In this document: piece by piece, positions 19,197-29,163 of the stretch
Layout of the letters: each line of letters starts with the position of its first letter
How positions within the stretch are numbered: position 1 is the first letter of the stretch
Assembly: GCA_903887045.1 (NCBI GenBank)
Contig: CAISOD010000006.1
Location: 1 to 44,744 of the forward strand
Direction of reading: 5' to 3'
DNA length: 44,744 nucleotides
DNA from: an uncultured Gammaproteobacteria bacterium
GTDB lineage: Bacteria; Pseudomonadota; Gammaproteobacteria; Pseudomonadales; Pseudohongiellaceae
Notes under the pieces: model-generated
Seen by the model: the letters and a program-made list of their open reading frames with translations, nothing else
What the model was told of the DNA's origin: nothing
Database searches by the model: none
Position numbers and translations under genes: made by a program

Positions 19197-21566
19197 ATGA
19201 AATTCAGTGAACGCTGGTTGCGGGAATGGGTAGATCCGGTGGTTGGCTCAGAGCAGTTGATGCGCCTGCTGACGATGGCTGGACTGGAGATTGAAGCAAC
19301 CGAACCTGCCGCCATTGCTGTAAGCAATGTAGTGGTCGGGGAAGTGCTTGCAGTTGTACGTCATCCTGATGCCGACAAGCTCAATGTCTGCTCCGTTTCC
19401 GATGGTACGACAACTTTCCAGGTGGTGTGTGGCGCGTCCAACGTGCGCGCTGGGCTTAAGGTTCCGTTTGCAAAAGTCGGCGCCAAACTTGGCGATGAAC
19501 TCACGATCAAGCGCGCCAAATTACGTGGCGTTGAATCACATGGCATGTTGTGCTCAGCCGCTGAATTGGGAATGGCAGAGTCAGCCGAAGGCTTGCTGGA
19601 GTTGCCTGTGGCAGCTCCTGTTGGTGTCGACCTGAACAACTATCTGCAGCTTGACGACCAGTTGGCTGAAGTAAACCTGACCCCGAACCGTGGGGATTGC
19701 CTCAGTATTGCCGGACTTGCGCGCGAAGTAGGAGTGTTGACTCTTACGCCAGTAGTAGGACCCGCTATCACGCCGGTGGTCCCTACCGTGCCCGATACCA
19801 AGGGTGTGACGCTGGAAACTGCAGCAGATTGCCCGCGTTACCTGGGGCGAGTAATCCGCAATATCCGGACTGAAGTTGAAACACCACTGTGGATGCAGGA
19901 AAAGCTGAGACGTTGCGGGCTGCGCTGCATCGAGCCGGTAGTCGACGTCACCAATTATGTGTTGCTGGAGTTCGGGCAGCCCATGCACGCATTCGATCTC
20001 AACAAGCTGCAGGGCGACATTCGCGTTCGCCGTGCCAAGATAGATGAGCAACTGATCTTGCTTGATGGCAAGGAAGTCGCACTTGACCCTGATGTACTAG
20101 TTATTGCGGATCAGGCTGGCGCAATCGCAATGGCTGGAGTAATGGGAGGCAAGGCGAGTGCGGTTGGTCCACTTACGACCGACATATTCCTCGAAAGTGC
20201 CTTTTTTGCCCCATTGGCAATAGCCGGTCGTGCACGTCGTTACGGCCTGCACACCGATGCCGGGCATCGCTATGAACGTGGTGTCGATTTCAACCTGCCA
20301 GCCTTGGCAATGGAGCGGGCCACACAACTGCTCCTCGAGCTGGTAGGAGGGCAGCCGGGTCCGGTGATCGTAGCGGAAGCTGCAGTCCCGGTAATTGCTC
20401 CCATCACGTTGCGCCGTGATCGCATCCAACGCCTGCTGGGTGCCAGCCTGTCAGACAACACCGTTGAGGAAATACTGGGCCGGCTGGGGATTGTGCCGCA
20501 GTTGGTCAGTGCTGAAGGATGGTCCTGCAGTGTGCCTTCCTGGCGCTTTGACATCCGTATTGAGGCCGATCTTATCGAAGAGTTGGCCCGGATCAGTGGA
20601 TATGACAATTTGCCTGTCACCAGCCCGATGGCCCGCTTGCCATTGCGCCGGCAGGTAGAGAGTCAGATTGGAATGCGCAAGCTGCGTTCCCGCTTGACTG
20701 CATTGGGCTATCAGGAAGTGGTGACATATAGTTTTGTTGATTCCGAGCTGGAGGAGGTACTCGGCGAAGGTGGCAAGCCCACCGCACTGGCCAACCCTAT
20801 CTCGCAGGACCTTGCAGTTATGCGGACCAACTTATGGTCAGGTCTTGTGAAGACGCTCAAGCATAATCAGAATCGACAAGTTACTCGTTTGCGCGCATTC
20901 GAAAGTGGACTTTCATTTTTAAATAAAAACAATGAGATAGAGCAGAAAATTAAAGTAAGTTGTATCTTGTGGGGAGCCGGCGCCGAAGAGCAGTGGGCTA
21001 CCAGCTCCCAAACTGTAGACTTCTTCGACATCAAGGGTGACATAGAAGAGCTGCTGGCATTGACCAATGTCAGAACCGAGTTCGAGTTCAAGGAAGCGGT
21101 CCACAAAGCATTGCAGCCGGGCCAAACTGCCCGAATTGAACGCAAGGGGCAGGTTGTCGGCTGGGTAGGGGCATTACACCCTTTATTGCAGCAATCACTT
21201 GATATTCCTGGAAAAGTCTACCTTGCTGAGCTTGATTTTGCGCTGTTGCGGATGGCTGCGATACCGATTGTCAGCGAGTTGTCACGCTTTCCGCAGGTTC
21301 GGCGCGACCTTGCTGTTGTTGTGGCGCAGGAAGTTTCTGCACAAGGGGTGCTGGATATTCTGACGCAAACCGCTGGTGATTCACTGCAGAGCCTCGTACT
21401 TTTCGATGTATATCAAGGGGAAAACATCGGCAATGGCAAAAAAAGTCTGGCCTTGGGCTTGACCTTTCAACATGCTTCGCGCACGCTAGCCGATGACGAT
21501 ATAAACCCGATAATTGATAGCTGTATCAAGGCACTAGAAGCCAAATTTAATGCAGAGTTAAGGTAG
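19197..21566 (+). CDS. pheT: Phenylalanine--tRNA ligase beta subunit
   Basis: PheT carries the editing site and tRNA-binding domains of phenylalanyl-tRNA synthetase. The 789-residue product begins MKFSERWLREWVDP. It contains the OB-fold tRNA-binding domain (about 40-150), the B3/B4 editing region with DVTNYVLLEFGQPMHAFD and ESAFFAP, a B5 domain, a pseudo-catalytic class II fold, and a C-terminal ferredoxin-fold anticodon-binding domain (FPQVRRDLAVVV). The length is normal. It begins 20 bases after pheS and is followed closely by ihfA, the order seen in E. coli and Pseudomonas. Confidence 0.97.
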   Translation: MKFSERWLREWVDPVVGSEQLMRLLTMAGLEIEATEPAAIAVSNVVVGEVLAVVRHPDADKLNVCSVSDGTTTFQVVCGASNVRAGLKVPFAKVGAKLGDELTIKRAKLRGVESHGMLCSAAELGMAESAEGLLELPVAAPVGVDLNNYLQLDDQLAEVNLTPNRGDCLSIAGLAREVGVLTLTPVVGPAITPVVPTVPDTKGVTLETAADCPRYLGRVIRNIRTEVETPLWMQEKLRRCGLRCIEPVVDVTNYVLLEFGQPMHAFDLNKLQGDIRVRRAKIDEQLILLDGKEVALDPDVLVIADQAGAIAMAGVMGGKASAVGPLTTDIFLESAFFAPLAIAGRARRYGLHTDAGHRYERGVDFNLPALAMERATQLLLELVGGQPGPVIVAEAAVPVIAPITLRRDRIQRLLGASLSDNTVEEILGRLGIVPQLVSAEGWSCSVPSWRFDIRIEADLIEELARISGYDNLPVTSPMARLPLRRQVESQIGMRKLRSRLTALGYQEVVTYSFVDSELEEVLGEGGKPTALANPISQDLAVMRTNLWSGLVKTLKHNQNRQVTRLRAFESGLSFLNKNNEIEQKIKVSCILWGAGAEEQWATSSQTVDFFDIKGDIEELLALTNVRTEFEFKEAVHKALQPGQTARIERKGQVVGWVGALHPLLQQSLDIPGKVYLAELDFALLRMAAIPIVSELSRFPQVRRDLAVVVAQEVSAQGVLDILTQTAGDSLQSLVLFDVYQGENIGNGKKSLALGLTFQHASRTLADDDINPIIDSCIKALEAKFNAELR

Positions 21567-21643
21567 TTTCTTAAGTTTGGAAACGCCGCACTGCCAAGCT
21601 TTGACCGCTGTTAAACAGCAGCAAGTTGCCCCTAGAAGGTTAT

Positions 21644-21961
21644 ATGACTGAAGCCATTCCTGTTGCCCTGACCAAAGCTGAAATGGCCGAGCGACTGTTC
21701 GATGAGATGGGGCTCAACAAGCGGGAAGCCAAGGAATTGGTAGAGCAGTTTTTTGAAGAAGTGCGCAAAGCGCTGGAAGCCAATGAGCAGGTCAAATTGT
21801 CCGGTTTCGGCAATTTTGACCTGAGGGACAAGCGCCAGCGTCCCGGTCGTAATCCCAAAACCGGCGAGGAAATCCCGATACGGGCCCGGCGGGTAGTGAC
21901 TTTCCGGCCAGGCCAAAAGTTGAAAGCAAAGGTGGAAAGCTATGCTGGAACCAAGTCATAA
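21644..21961 (+). CDS. ihfA: Integration host factor subunit alpha
   Basis: IhfA is the partner of IhfB in the DNA-bending heterodimer. The 105-residue product starts [16 protein letters not shown] and has the HU/IHF core [13 protein letters not shown] and the arm [12 protein letters not shown] with the intercalating proline. A TTG 18 bases upstream is in frame, but ATG 21644 with AAGG a few bases before it fits the family better. Its last 20 bases overlap the next gene, so the two are probably translated together. Confidence 0.96.
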   Translation: MTEAIPVALTKAEMAERLFDEMGLNKREAKELVEQFFEEVRKALEANEQVKLSGFGNFDLRDKRQRPGRNPKTGEEIPIRARRVVTFRPGQKLKAKVESYAGTKS

Positions 21962-22379
21962 CGCTGAACTGCCTGAGATCCCCGCAAAGCGCTATTTCAC
22001 CATTGGTGAGGTCAGCGAACTGTGCGAGGTCAAGCCGCACGTACTGCGTTATTGGGAGCAAGAATTCAGTCAGCTGAAGCCGGTTAAGCGCCGTGGCAAC
22101 AGGCGGTATTACCAGCGCCAGGATGTCATACTGATTCGTCAGATCCGGACGCTGTTGTACGAGCAGGGATTCACGATCGGTGGGGCAAGACAGCGGATGG
22201 CGGGTGCTGCCAACCCACTGCTGGACGAATTATCGGTCAAAGCGGACAGTGCCGGCCGAGGTGTGCATGCAACAAGCAGCGTGGTGATGCTGAACGGTCA
22301 GACGGCAGCCCAGATGAGCGGGCAGCAGTTGAGAGAAATGATCGAAGAGGTCGAAGAGGCGCTCCAGCACCTCTCCTGA
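21942..22379 (+). CDS. MerR-family transcriptional regulator next to ihfA
   Basis: This is a 145-residue protein with an N-terminal winged-helix MerR DNA-binding domain ([22 protein letters not shown], about residues 18-39, then [19 protein letters not shown]). The C-terminal part is short and ends in a predicted dimerisation helix ([14 protein letters not shown]). It has no cysteine metal site or large ligand-binding domain. The same gene type follows ihfA in Pseudomonas and many relatives, but its target is unknown to me. It overlaps ihfA by 20 bases; tRNA-Pro follows 14 bases after its stop. Confidence 0.9.
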   Translation: MLEPSHNAELPEIPAKRYFTIGEVSELCEVKPHVLRYWEQEFSQLKPVKRRGNRRYYQRQDVILIRQIRTLLYEQGFTIGGARQRMAGAANPLLDELSVKADSAGRGVHATSSVVMLNGQTAAQMSGQQLREMIEEVEEALQHLS

Positions 22380-22393
22380 GTCAGGAAAGTTTT

Positions 22394-22470
22394 CGGAGTG
22401 TAGCGCAGCTTGGTAGCGCATTTGCCTGGGGGGCAAAGGGTCGTGGGTTCAAATCCCGCCACTCCGACCA
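22394..22470 (+). tRNA. tRNA-Pro (GGG)
   Basis: The cloverleaf is complete. The acceptor stem is CGGAGTG/CACTCCG, the D arm contains GCGC AGCTTGGTA GCGC, the anticodon stem TTTGC/GCAAA holds loop CTGGGGG (anticodon GGG), the T arm is GTGGGTTCAAATCCCGC, and CCA is encoded. No private promoter is visible in the 14-base gap after the merR gene, so it is probably transcribed with that gene or from a promoter inside it. Confidence 0.96.
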
Positions 22471-22473
22471 AAT

Positions 22474-22501
22474 AAAAAACCCGCCTGATGGCGGGTTTTT
22501 T
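22474..22501. terminator. Bidirectional intrinsic terminator
   Basis: AAAAAACCCGCC (22474-22485), a TGAT loop, and GGCGGGTTTTTT (22490-22501) form a textbook hairpin with T runs on both strands. It ends the tRNA-Pro transcript on the plus strand and the OmpA-like gene on the minus strand. Confidence 0.92.
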
Positions 22502-22520
22502 ATTGCAGCTTACTTGGCGA

Positions 22521-23657
22521 TCAGCGCGGGCGCTGTCCCTGAATCTCAACACTGATTTCAGCTTCAATGCGACGGTTCTGCTCCTTGCCTTCAGCGCTGG
22601 TGTTCGGTGCTGTCGGGCGGCTTTCGCCGAAGCCCGTGGCTGATAGCCTGGTGGCAGGGATGTTGTACTGATTGACCAGTTCATTCATCACTGCGCGCGC
22701 ACGACGTTCGGACAGACTCTGGTTGTAGCCATCACTACCGTCGCTGTCGGTGTGACCCTCGATCACCGCGTTGGTGTTGGCATAATCACGCATGAACTGG
22801 GCAAAGCGGGCGATTTCGCTGTCGAACTCGTCTTTGACATCAGACTTGTCGGTGTCGAAATTCACCAACAATTCCTGGCGCATCTGACGAGCTTCCAGGA
22901 TCGGGCAGCCATTCGCGTCTACTGCCAGCGTAGTCGGCGTCTCCGGGCACTGGTCTTTTGAATCAACAACGCCGTCACGATCGCTGTCGAGTTCGCAGCC
23001 GCGGCTGTCAACTTTGGTGCCAGCAGGAGTATTGGCGCAGGCATCAGCACTATCGAGCACGCCATCGCCGTCGGTATCAACCGGGCCGCGTGCAGCGGCA
23101 GGCGAGCTGGCGGCAGCTCCGCCAAATGCGTAGCCCAAGGCAAGATTGACTGCATGGTCATGCAGATTTTCGTCTTGCATGTTGTAGAGGCGGCCCTCAG
23201 CTCGAACGAAGAAGTTGTTGTTGAAGAAGCGCTTGACGCCAAAGCCAATATCCACATTCGTATCGGTAGCCGAGCGGCCAGCCATTGAAGGCTTCAAACG
23301 GTAATAACCAAGGCCGGCGCCGATATAGGGCTGCCAATTGCCGGTCTTCAGTAGATGGTAGTTGGCAGCTATGCGGGTGAGCGTAAGGTCGCTTTCCGAG
23401 TTCTTGACGGTGCTGTCGGCTTGACCACTGATGTTTTCCAAGCCCAGGCCCCAGCGGGTGCCAATTGGCATTTCACCACCGAACATCCAGGTAAATTCAT
23501 TGTCCAGCTGGGATTCGTTATCAAAGAAGTAGTTGCTTGCCCCGAGATAGACGTTGGCGCGATTGTCGGTTTCCTGTGCGTTGGCAGCTACTGCCAGCAG
23601 CACGCCAGCCGAAACAGCCATGATGGCGCGGGTCAGTTTATTGGTTTTGAGCATCAT
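22521..23657 (-). CDS. OmpA/OprF-family outer-membrane protein
   Basis: This is a 378-residue structural porin-like protein linking the outer membrane to peptidoglycan. A signal peptide ends near ANA-QETD. An eight-stranded beta-barrel region follows (about 30-185, ending ALGYAFGG). A linker with thrombospondin type 3 calcium-binding repeats comes next (DTDGDGVLDSADAC, DSDRDGVVDSKDQC). The C-terminal OmpA peptidoglycan-binding domain has VNFDTDKSDV, EGHTDSDGSDGYNQSLSERR and GFGESRP. Two adjacent ATGs compete; AGGAG is six bases from the first (23657) and nine from the second (23654). The shared terminator with tRNA-Pro lies downstream. Confidence 0.94.
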   Translation of the reverse strand: MMLKTNKLTRAIMAVSAGVLLAVAANAQETDNRANVYLGASNYFFDNESQLDNEFTWMFGGEMPIGTRWGLGLENISGQADSTVKNSESDLTLTRIAANYHLLKTGNWQPYIGAGLGYYRLKPSMAGRSATDTNVDIGFGVKRFFNNNFFVRAEGRLYNMQDENLHDHAVNLALGYAFGGAAASSPAAARGPVDTDGDGVLDSADACANTPAGTKVDSRGCELDSDRDGVVDSKDQCPETPTTLAVDANGCPILEARQMRQELLVNFDTDKSDVKDEFDSEIARFAQFMRDYANTNAVIEGHTDSDGSDGYNQSLSERRARAVMNELVNQYNIPATRLSATGFGESRPTAPNTSAEGKEQNRRIEAEISVEIQGQRPR

Positions 23658-23705
23658 CTCTTACTCCTACGTTAATAATGCCGGGTTATTGAAAACAGCC
23701 GGCGC

Positions 23706-23711
23706 ATTATA
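23706..23711 (-). promoter_or_regulatory. Candidate -10 element of the OmpA-like gene
   Basis: A perfect TATAAT is read on the minus strand about 50 bases before the start codon, followed by GCGCC. A good -35 is not present at 17 bases (TGGTGA at 16 bases is weak). The predicted leader contains GCCGG...CCGGC, a possible 5' stem-loop of the sort that stabilises ompA mRNA in enteric bacteria. Confidence 0.5.
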
Positions 23712-23767
23712 CTGAGGTAACCACTTGTCACCACTGAGAATTATTCAGGATGCAGCATGAATCATGT

Positions 23768-25994
23768 TCAGACAGCGCTGCTGTAGCTGGATAAGTTGCC
23801 AGTTGCGCCAGTGGTGAGAGTCGGGACTCCTATCAATGTCACGATGGCCTGTGGAGCATGGGTTGTCCCACCTCCATCGGCATCGCAATAAAGCACACCA
23901 GTGGTGGTGTTGTAGCCCAGATTGAAACTACTACTCGCTTCGGCGGGCTGATGTCGGGCACTGCTCTGAAATATTCCGCAGCAATTTTTCCAGCCCCCCA
24001 CCCACCACCATTAAACACCACGGTATCAAAGACCAGTGAGTCCACTGCTGCATCGAAATCGATGATTTGGTCGATGTTGGATGAGCCCGGCGTACTGTTG
24101 AACACAAATCCGTCCGAGCCGTGGCCGCCAACGAGCAGGTCGAGACCTTGTCCCCCGAATAGCAAATCATTACCGGAACCACCGATAAGAGTGTCATCGC
24201 CGGCCAAACCGACCAGGTCGTCATCACCCGCGCCACCTTTGAGAGGGTTGGCCAGGGCGTTGACTTCGATATAGTCGATGCTGTAACCGCCGATTACGTT
24301 CTCTATATTGACCATCAGATCAGTGGCGCCATAGACCAGGTCGGCGACGCCTTCCCCCAAGCGGAAATCTGCGTTTTCCGGTTCAGCCGAGTAGTCAACG
24401 GTGTCGATGCCGGCGCCACCGTCGATGAAGTTGCTGCCTGATCCGCCACGCAGCAGATCGTTGCCAGCACCACCGAGCACGGAGTCATTGCCGCCATTGC
24501 CGTAAAGGATGTCATCACCACCTTCGCCGCGGAAAAGTTGGGACCATCATCACCTACAAGAATGTCGTTCTGCGGGCCGCCCTGCAGGTTCTCGATTGAC
24601 GAGAGAGTGTCTTTACCACCCTGGCCATCGCTGGCTTTGCCCCTGCGCAATTCCGCAACGGCATTACTGGTGGCAGAGGTGTAGCTGGCAGTATCGATGC
24701 CAGGACCGCCAATTACGACATCGTTGCCGGTACCGCCCAACAGAATATCATCGCCATCGCCACCATTGATGGAGTCGCCGCCCTCACCGCCGTCGAGCAG
24801 GTCGGGGCCGCTGCTGCCGACAAGAGAGTCGCCTCCCGTGCTGCCGACTACCACTCCAGCGTTGGAAATAAGCTCAAAATCGTTGATCGTGACAGTGCTG
24901 TAATCACTATCAGCCAACCGCGCAAAGGGTATGGGTGAACGCGCAGTACCATTGCCATCGGCATCATAATAAATGAAGTTGGTGGTCCAGTTGTGGATCA
25001 GCAAGTCATCGGCATCCTGCGCAGTAGTTACTGCGGCACCGCTGAGGAAATTGGCGGCAGTGAGTGTTCCGCTTGCCCTGAACGCAGCAAAAATCTCGCT
25101 GGAGAGCACGATCTTGTCAGTACCTCCACTCAAAATATCGTTACCGTGGCTGCCGTCCAAGCGATTGGCCAGGGCATTACCGGTCAAAACGTCGTTCTCG
25201 TGACTGCCGAACAGGTGTTCTATCGACAGCAGGATGTCATCGCCTGAGCCGCCAGTGGTTTGTGCAGTAGTAATCGCAAGACTGACCGTGACGCCCGCAC
25301 CGCCAGTGGTCGCATTTACATAATTGACTGTATCCGACCCGTCGCCGCCATCTATGCTGTTGTTGCCTCTGCCTGCATCGATGGTGTTGTTCAGGCCTTT
25401 ACCCGACATGTTTGCAGCGCCAGTATTGAGGATCGCGTCACTCTCCACGTTGGCCGGCAGGGTGTAACTGGCCCTCATCGAATTGACCAAATCGAATCCA
25501 CCAATATTGCTATCGGCTTCGCTTTCAACCACTGAATCTTCACTGTTGTTGACTGTATAGGTGTCGTTCCCGTTACCACCGACTATACGGTCAGTGTCTG
25601 CGCCACCATCCAGCAAGTCGTTATCGTCACCACCAAACAACGTGTCGTTGCCGGCGTTGCCACGCAGGAGGTTATTGCCTGAGTTCCCTGTGAAAATATC
25701 GTTGCCAGCGCCTCCGGACAGATGTTCGATATTCACAATAGTGCTGATTCCGATCCCGGTATCCTGCAGTGTTGTGACAGTCAGGTTTACCGATACGCTC
25801 GATGCATGCGCCAGTGTGTTAAAGCTCAATTCATCCGAGCCCCTGCCACCGTCAAGGAAGTTGTCACCTGAAGTATCCAGCAGGATGTCTTCGCCATCAG
25901 AGCCAAACAGCGTGTCATTGCCGGTGAAGCCTTCGAGCCTGTTGCTGAAGCTGTTACCCGCCTCCGACAGCGATCGAACCCGACGGCCTTGCGA
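23768..25994 (-). pseudogene. RTX calcium-binding repeat protein, two frameshifts and no start codon
   Basis: The region encodes about 740 residues of glycine/aspartate-rich nonapeptide repeats (GGAGNDILLGGTGND type) that fold as calcium-binding beta-rolls. Type I-secreted toxins, proteases and adhesins use them. Its end (NLSSYSSAV) resembles a type I secretion signal. The reading changes frame twice, at the AAAA run 24533-24536 and the GGG run 23945-23947; adding one base at each restores a continuous repeat protein. At the 5' end the frame opens after a TAG (25995-25997) with no ATG, GTG or TTG before TTG 25829, and repeats already begin there, so the N-terminus is missing. Two copies of a (Y)DADG-containing end block suggest an internal duplication. 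No T1SS genes are nearby. Function is unknown. Confidence 0.75.
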
Positions 25995-26071
25995 CTATGG
26001 AAAGCAAGGCAGGCAGGAATCGCAGTATCGCTGGACTATAGGCCGCAATGCAGCCTAAATGGCATTGATTT

Positions 26072-27037
26072 TCATGGAGAAAACAAAGTTGATAACTGGA
26101 TCACTGTTTCATCGAATTCACAGCCTGCAACTACCGTTTGGCCGGCGCATGCCAGTGTGTCGAAGGCTGCAGGGAAATCGCTTGGCAGTTGTGCCAGCGC
26201 CAGCCAGCGTTCCCCCAATGGCCGTGTCAACAGCACCGTGCCAACCGTGGTGCCCGTGGCATCGGTGAGCACTGGTTTTGCGTCATCTTGAGGCGGGGTT
26301 GATGCCAGCAGGAGCACGCAGAGCTGCTTCTTGGGTTTTCCGCGGTAATGCATGCGAGCCACAATTTCCTGGCCGGTGTAGCAGCCCTTGCTGAAACTGA
26401 CATGGCCGCTCGCGTCGAAGTGCAGATCCTGCGGCGTGTACTCGCCACTGTCCTGCCAGCTGAACGGGTAGAGGCCGCGCAGCAGCCCGAGTGCCTCCCA
26501 CTGAGCGTTCGTCCCTGCGGCAACGGATTCGCACAACTGGATGACGGCACTAGCAGGTTGCGCGCTCCACCACAAAGCGCACGGATTGGCGCCGGCCAGC
26601 CAGCACAGCCAGCCTTCAGTGTCGCCTGCAGGCTGCAGCAAAGCGGTATTTCCGCTGCCGATACTGTCGGTGCAGGATGCACGCACCTTGTTGGCACACT
26701 CTCCAGCCAGGCCGTACAAGTGATAGCTGCCTGCTTGCAGTGCCATGGTGCATTTATAAAACGGCAGGAATTTCTGCAATGCAGCGATCAGCAGCGGTGC
26801 CACTCCACGTGTCATGCAGAGGTGGAAATTGTCGCGGTGGCGCACCAGCACGAAGGCGGCGATAACGCGACCCTTGTTGTTGCAGCAGGCGCCGTGCGTC
26901 CAATGATTGTTGGCCAGCTCACACACATTGCAGGTGAGTTGGCCCTGCAGAAAGCGTTCCGCATCTTTGCCACTGACCGTTACTACATCGAAAGCATCAG
27001 AGCCAATCACGAAACTGTGCATGTAAAGTTTGTCCAC
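26072..27037 (-). CDS. ygfZ: YgfZ, folate-binding iron-sulfur cluster maintenance protein
   Basis: YgfZ is a GcvT-like tetrahydrofolate-dependent protein needed for the activity of some Fe-S enzymes, notably the tRNA methylthiolase MiaB. The 321-residue product has the family signature KGCYTGQEIVARMHYRGK, with the conserved redox cysteine, and the N-terminal GKDAERFLQGQLTCNV. It is relatively Cys-rich. It is divergent from sdhE across a 103-base gap, the same pairing as in E. coli. A TATAAT promoter lies upstream. Confidence 0.94.
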   Translation of the reverse strand: MDKLYMHSFVIGSDAFDVVTVSGKDAERFLQGQLTCNVCELANNHWTHGACCNNKGRVIAAFVLVRHRDNFHLCMTRGVAPLLIAALQKFLPFYKCTMALQAGSYHLYGLAGECANKVRASCTDSIGSGNTALLQPAGDTEGWLCWLAGANPCALWWSAQPASAVIQLCESVAAGTNAQWEALGLLRGLYPFSWQDSGEYTPQDLHFDASGHVSFSKGCYTGQEIVARMHYRGKPKKQLCVLLLASTPPQDDAKPVLTDATGTTVGTVLLTRPLGERWLALAQLPSDFPAAFDTLACAGQTVVAGCEFDETVIQLSTLFSP

Positions 27038-27064
27038 GCCGGTAGAATTGCCGATGAAAACGAC

Positions 27065-27095
27065 ATTATAGGCCAGGCATCAAGCCCGTCTGCAA
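27065..27095 (-). promoter_or_regulatory. Candidate promoter for ygfZ
   Basis: On the minus strand TTGCAG (27095-27090), a 19-base spacer and a perfect TATAAT (27070-27065) precede the ygfZ ATG by about 27 bases. The spacer is longer than ideal, so the -35 assignment is tentative. Confidence 0.5.
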
Positions 27096-27140
27096 ATCAG
27101 ACGAAGAGCAGCGAATTGAAATGATCCAGGGAGCAATCAC

Positions 27141-27410
27141 ATGAGCACAGTCGCCGAAGAAATCAAACGCCTGGCCTGGCACAGCAGGCGAGGAATGCTC
27201 GAGCTCGATCTGATCCTTGTGCCGTTTTCGCAATACCGGCTGCCGCACCTAATGCCCGAGCAGGTACTGTGTTACCGCGATTTGCTGGCGCATGAAGACC
27301 AGGATCTGTTCGTGTGGTTTATGCGGCGTGGTCCGGCGCCAACGACCGCTTTGCAGGAGATGGTCGATCTCATCCTCGCCAGTCGACTGGCTGCATCATC
27401 TCAGCTTTGA
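27141..27410 (+). CDS. sdhE: SdhE, FAD assembly factor for succinate dehydrogenase
   Basis: SdhE is a small helical chaperone that promotes covalent attachment of FAD to SdhA (and FrdA). The 89-residue product has the defining RRGMLELD motif at about 16-23, which contains the conserved RGxxE. It also has a typical C-terminal half ([14 protein letters not shown]). AGGGAG lies seven bases upstream of ATG 27141. Its last ten bases overlap the 3' end of nadB on the opposite strand. NadB belongs to the same flavoprotein superfamily as SdhA, although its FAD is not covalent. Confidence 0.95.
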   Translation: MSTVAEEIKRLAWHSRRGMLELDLILVPFSQYRLPHLMPEQVLCYRDLLAHEDQDLFVWFMRRGPAPTTALQEMVDLILASRLAASSQL

Positions 27411-29032
27411 GATGCATTGAGGGGCGCCAGCACGGTATCGACAGCGGAGTCAGCCCTGTGTGGAAAGTCGAGACAGTAGTGAAGGCCCCGGCTCTCGCGG
27501 CGTGAGAGCGCTGAATTGATAATGAGCTCTGCCACCAGTGCCAGATTGCGCAGCTCGAGCAGCGGTGTACTGATTCGGTAATTGCTGTAGTACTCGTGGA
27601 TCTCGCTGCGCAACAATTCAATACGGTGTTGCGCACGATGCAGCCGTTTGGTGGTGCGAACTATGCCGACATAATCCCACATAAAGCGGCGTATCTCGTC
27701 CCAGTTGTGGGCAATCACGATGTCTTCATCCGAGTCGGTCACCTGGCTTTCATCCCATAGCGGCAGCGCTGTCGGCATTGGCGTGGCAGCAAGTCTTGCC
27801 AGGATGTGTTGGCTGGCAGAGAAGGCAAACACAAAACACTCGAGCAGCGAATTGCTGGCCATGCGATTGGCGCCATGAAGTCCGGTGAAACTGGTTTCTC
27901 CAATGGCGTAGAGATTGTCGAGGTCAGTCTTGCCGCTACGATCAACCATTACGCCGCCACAGCTGTAATGCGCGGCAGGTACTACGGGAATCGGCTCTTT
28001 GCAGATGTCGATGCCGAGCGACAGACAGCGGGCGTGGATGGTGGGAAAGTGCTCCTTGATGAAATCAGCCGGCTTGTGCGAAATATCGAGGAAGACGCAG
28101 TCACAGCCGGTTTTCTTCATCTCGGCGTCGATGGCACGGGCAACAATGTCGCGTGGGGCGAGTTCGGCCAGTTCGTGGTAGCTCGGCATGAAGCGGCTGC
28201 CATCCGGCAGACGTAACACCGCACCTTCTCCGCGCAGTGCCTCCGAAATCAGGAAGGTGCGATCACGCGCATGGAACAGGCAGGTGGGGTGGAACTGGTT
28301 GAATTCCATGTTGGCGACACGACAACCAGCACGCCAGGCCATCGCAATACCGTCGCCACAGGCGCCGTCGGGATTGGATGTGTAGAGATAGACCTTGCTG
28401 GCGCCGCCAGTGGCAAGCACGGTGAAACGTGCTGCCACCGTAATTACTTTGCCGGTATCTTCCTGCAGCACATAGGCGCCAAGGCAGGCGTTGTTGCCGG
28501 AGCGGCCTAGTTTGGTCGCTGTCAGCAGGTCTACCGCGACACTGTTGGTTATAAAGTTGATATTCGGGTGTTGGAGCACGCGCGAGGCGAGTGTTTCGAA
28601 TACTGCCTTGCCGGTGGCATCGGCTGCATGAATCACCCGGCGATGGCTGTGGCCGCCTTCCTGTGTGAGGTGGTAGTTGCCGACCACTGTTGAGTGCGGA
28701 TTTTCCTGGTTGGTGCTGAACTGCACACCCTGATCCACCAGCCAGGCGATACATTCGCCCGCCATGCCCACGGTGAATTCGACTACATCGCGATGGCAAA
28801 GGCCCGCGCCGGCAACGAGGGTGTCTTCCACATGTGACTGTTCACTGTCGTCACTGTCGAGTACGGCGGCGATTCCACCTTGGGCATAATAAGTGGAGCC
28901 CAGCTTCAACGAACTCTTGGACAGTATGGTGACCCGGGCGTGACCGGCCAGTCGCAACGCCAGCGTGAGGCCGGCAGCGCCACCGCCAATGATCAGTACA
29001 TCGCAGGTTTCGGGAGAGGGGTGTTCGATCAT
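27401..29032 (-). CDS. nadB: L-aspartate oxidase
   Basis: The enzyme oxidises L-aspartate to iminoaspartate, the first step of NAD synthesis in most bacteria. The 543-residue flavoprotein has the dinucleotide motif [14 protein letters not shown] at the N-terminus and the FAD/substrate segments [16 protein letters not shown] and [28 protein letters not shown] and [15 protein letters not shown], shared with SdhA/FrdA, follow, then the helical C-terminus. The frame opens further upstream, but ATG 29032 gives the family N-terminus. It is divergent from rpoE, as in E. coli and Pseudomonas. Its 3' end overlaps sdhE by ten bases. Confidence 0.96.
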   Translation of the reverse strand: MIEHPSPETCDVLIIGGGAAGLTLALRLAGHARVTILSKSSLKLGSTYYAQGGIAAVLDSDDSEQSHVEDTLVAGAGLCHRDVVEFTVGMAGECIAWLVDQGVQFSTNQENPHSTVVGNYHLTQEGGHSHRRVIHAADATGKAVFETLASRVLQHPNINFITNSVAVDLLTATKLGRSGNNACLGAYVLQEDTGKVITVAARFTVLATGGASKVYLYTSNPDGACGDGIAMAWRAGCRVANMEFNQFHPTCLFHARDRTFLISEALRGEGAVLRLPDGSRFMPSYHELAELAPRDIVARAIDAEMKKTGCDCVFLDISHKPADFIKEHFPTIHARCLSLGIDICKEPIPVVPAAHYSCGGVMVDRSGKTDLDNLYAIGETSFTGLHGANRMASNSLLECFVFAFSASQHILARLAATPMPTALPLWDESQVTDSDEDIVIAHNWDEIRRFMWDYVGIVRTTKRLHRAQHRIELLRSEIHEYYSNYRISTPLLELRNLALVAELIINSALSRRESRGLHYCLDFPHRADSAVDTVLAPLNASQS

Positions 29033-29163
29033 TGGTAGGCGGACTCTGGAGCAATTTAAGGATGATTCTACCTTGTCGGGTACAATCGATCGTATTGACA
29101 ACGCTGTTATACGGTTACGGGCAGGTCCCGGACCGATGCAAGTGACACAGGAGAGCCGGTCAG

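Noticed and set aside
24000-25800. Dense short repeats that might suggest a CRISPR array
   Set aside because: The repeats are degenerate, nine-codon periodic and coding (GGxGxDxxx); there are no identical direct repeats with unique spacers and no cas genes.
29095-29100. TTGACA upstream of rpoE as its sigma-70 promoter
   Set aside because: No acceptable -10 at 16-18 bases (the sequence there is CGGGCA); a TTATAC is only six bases away.
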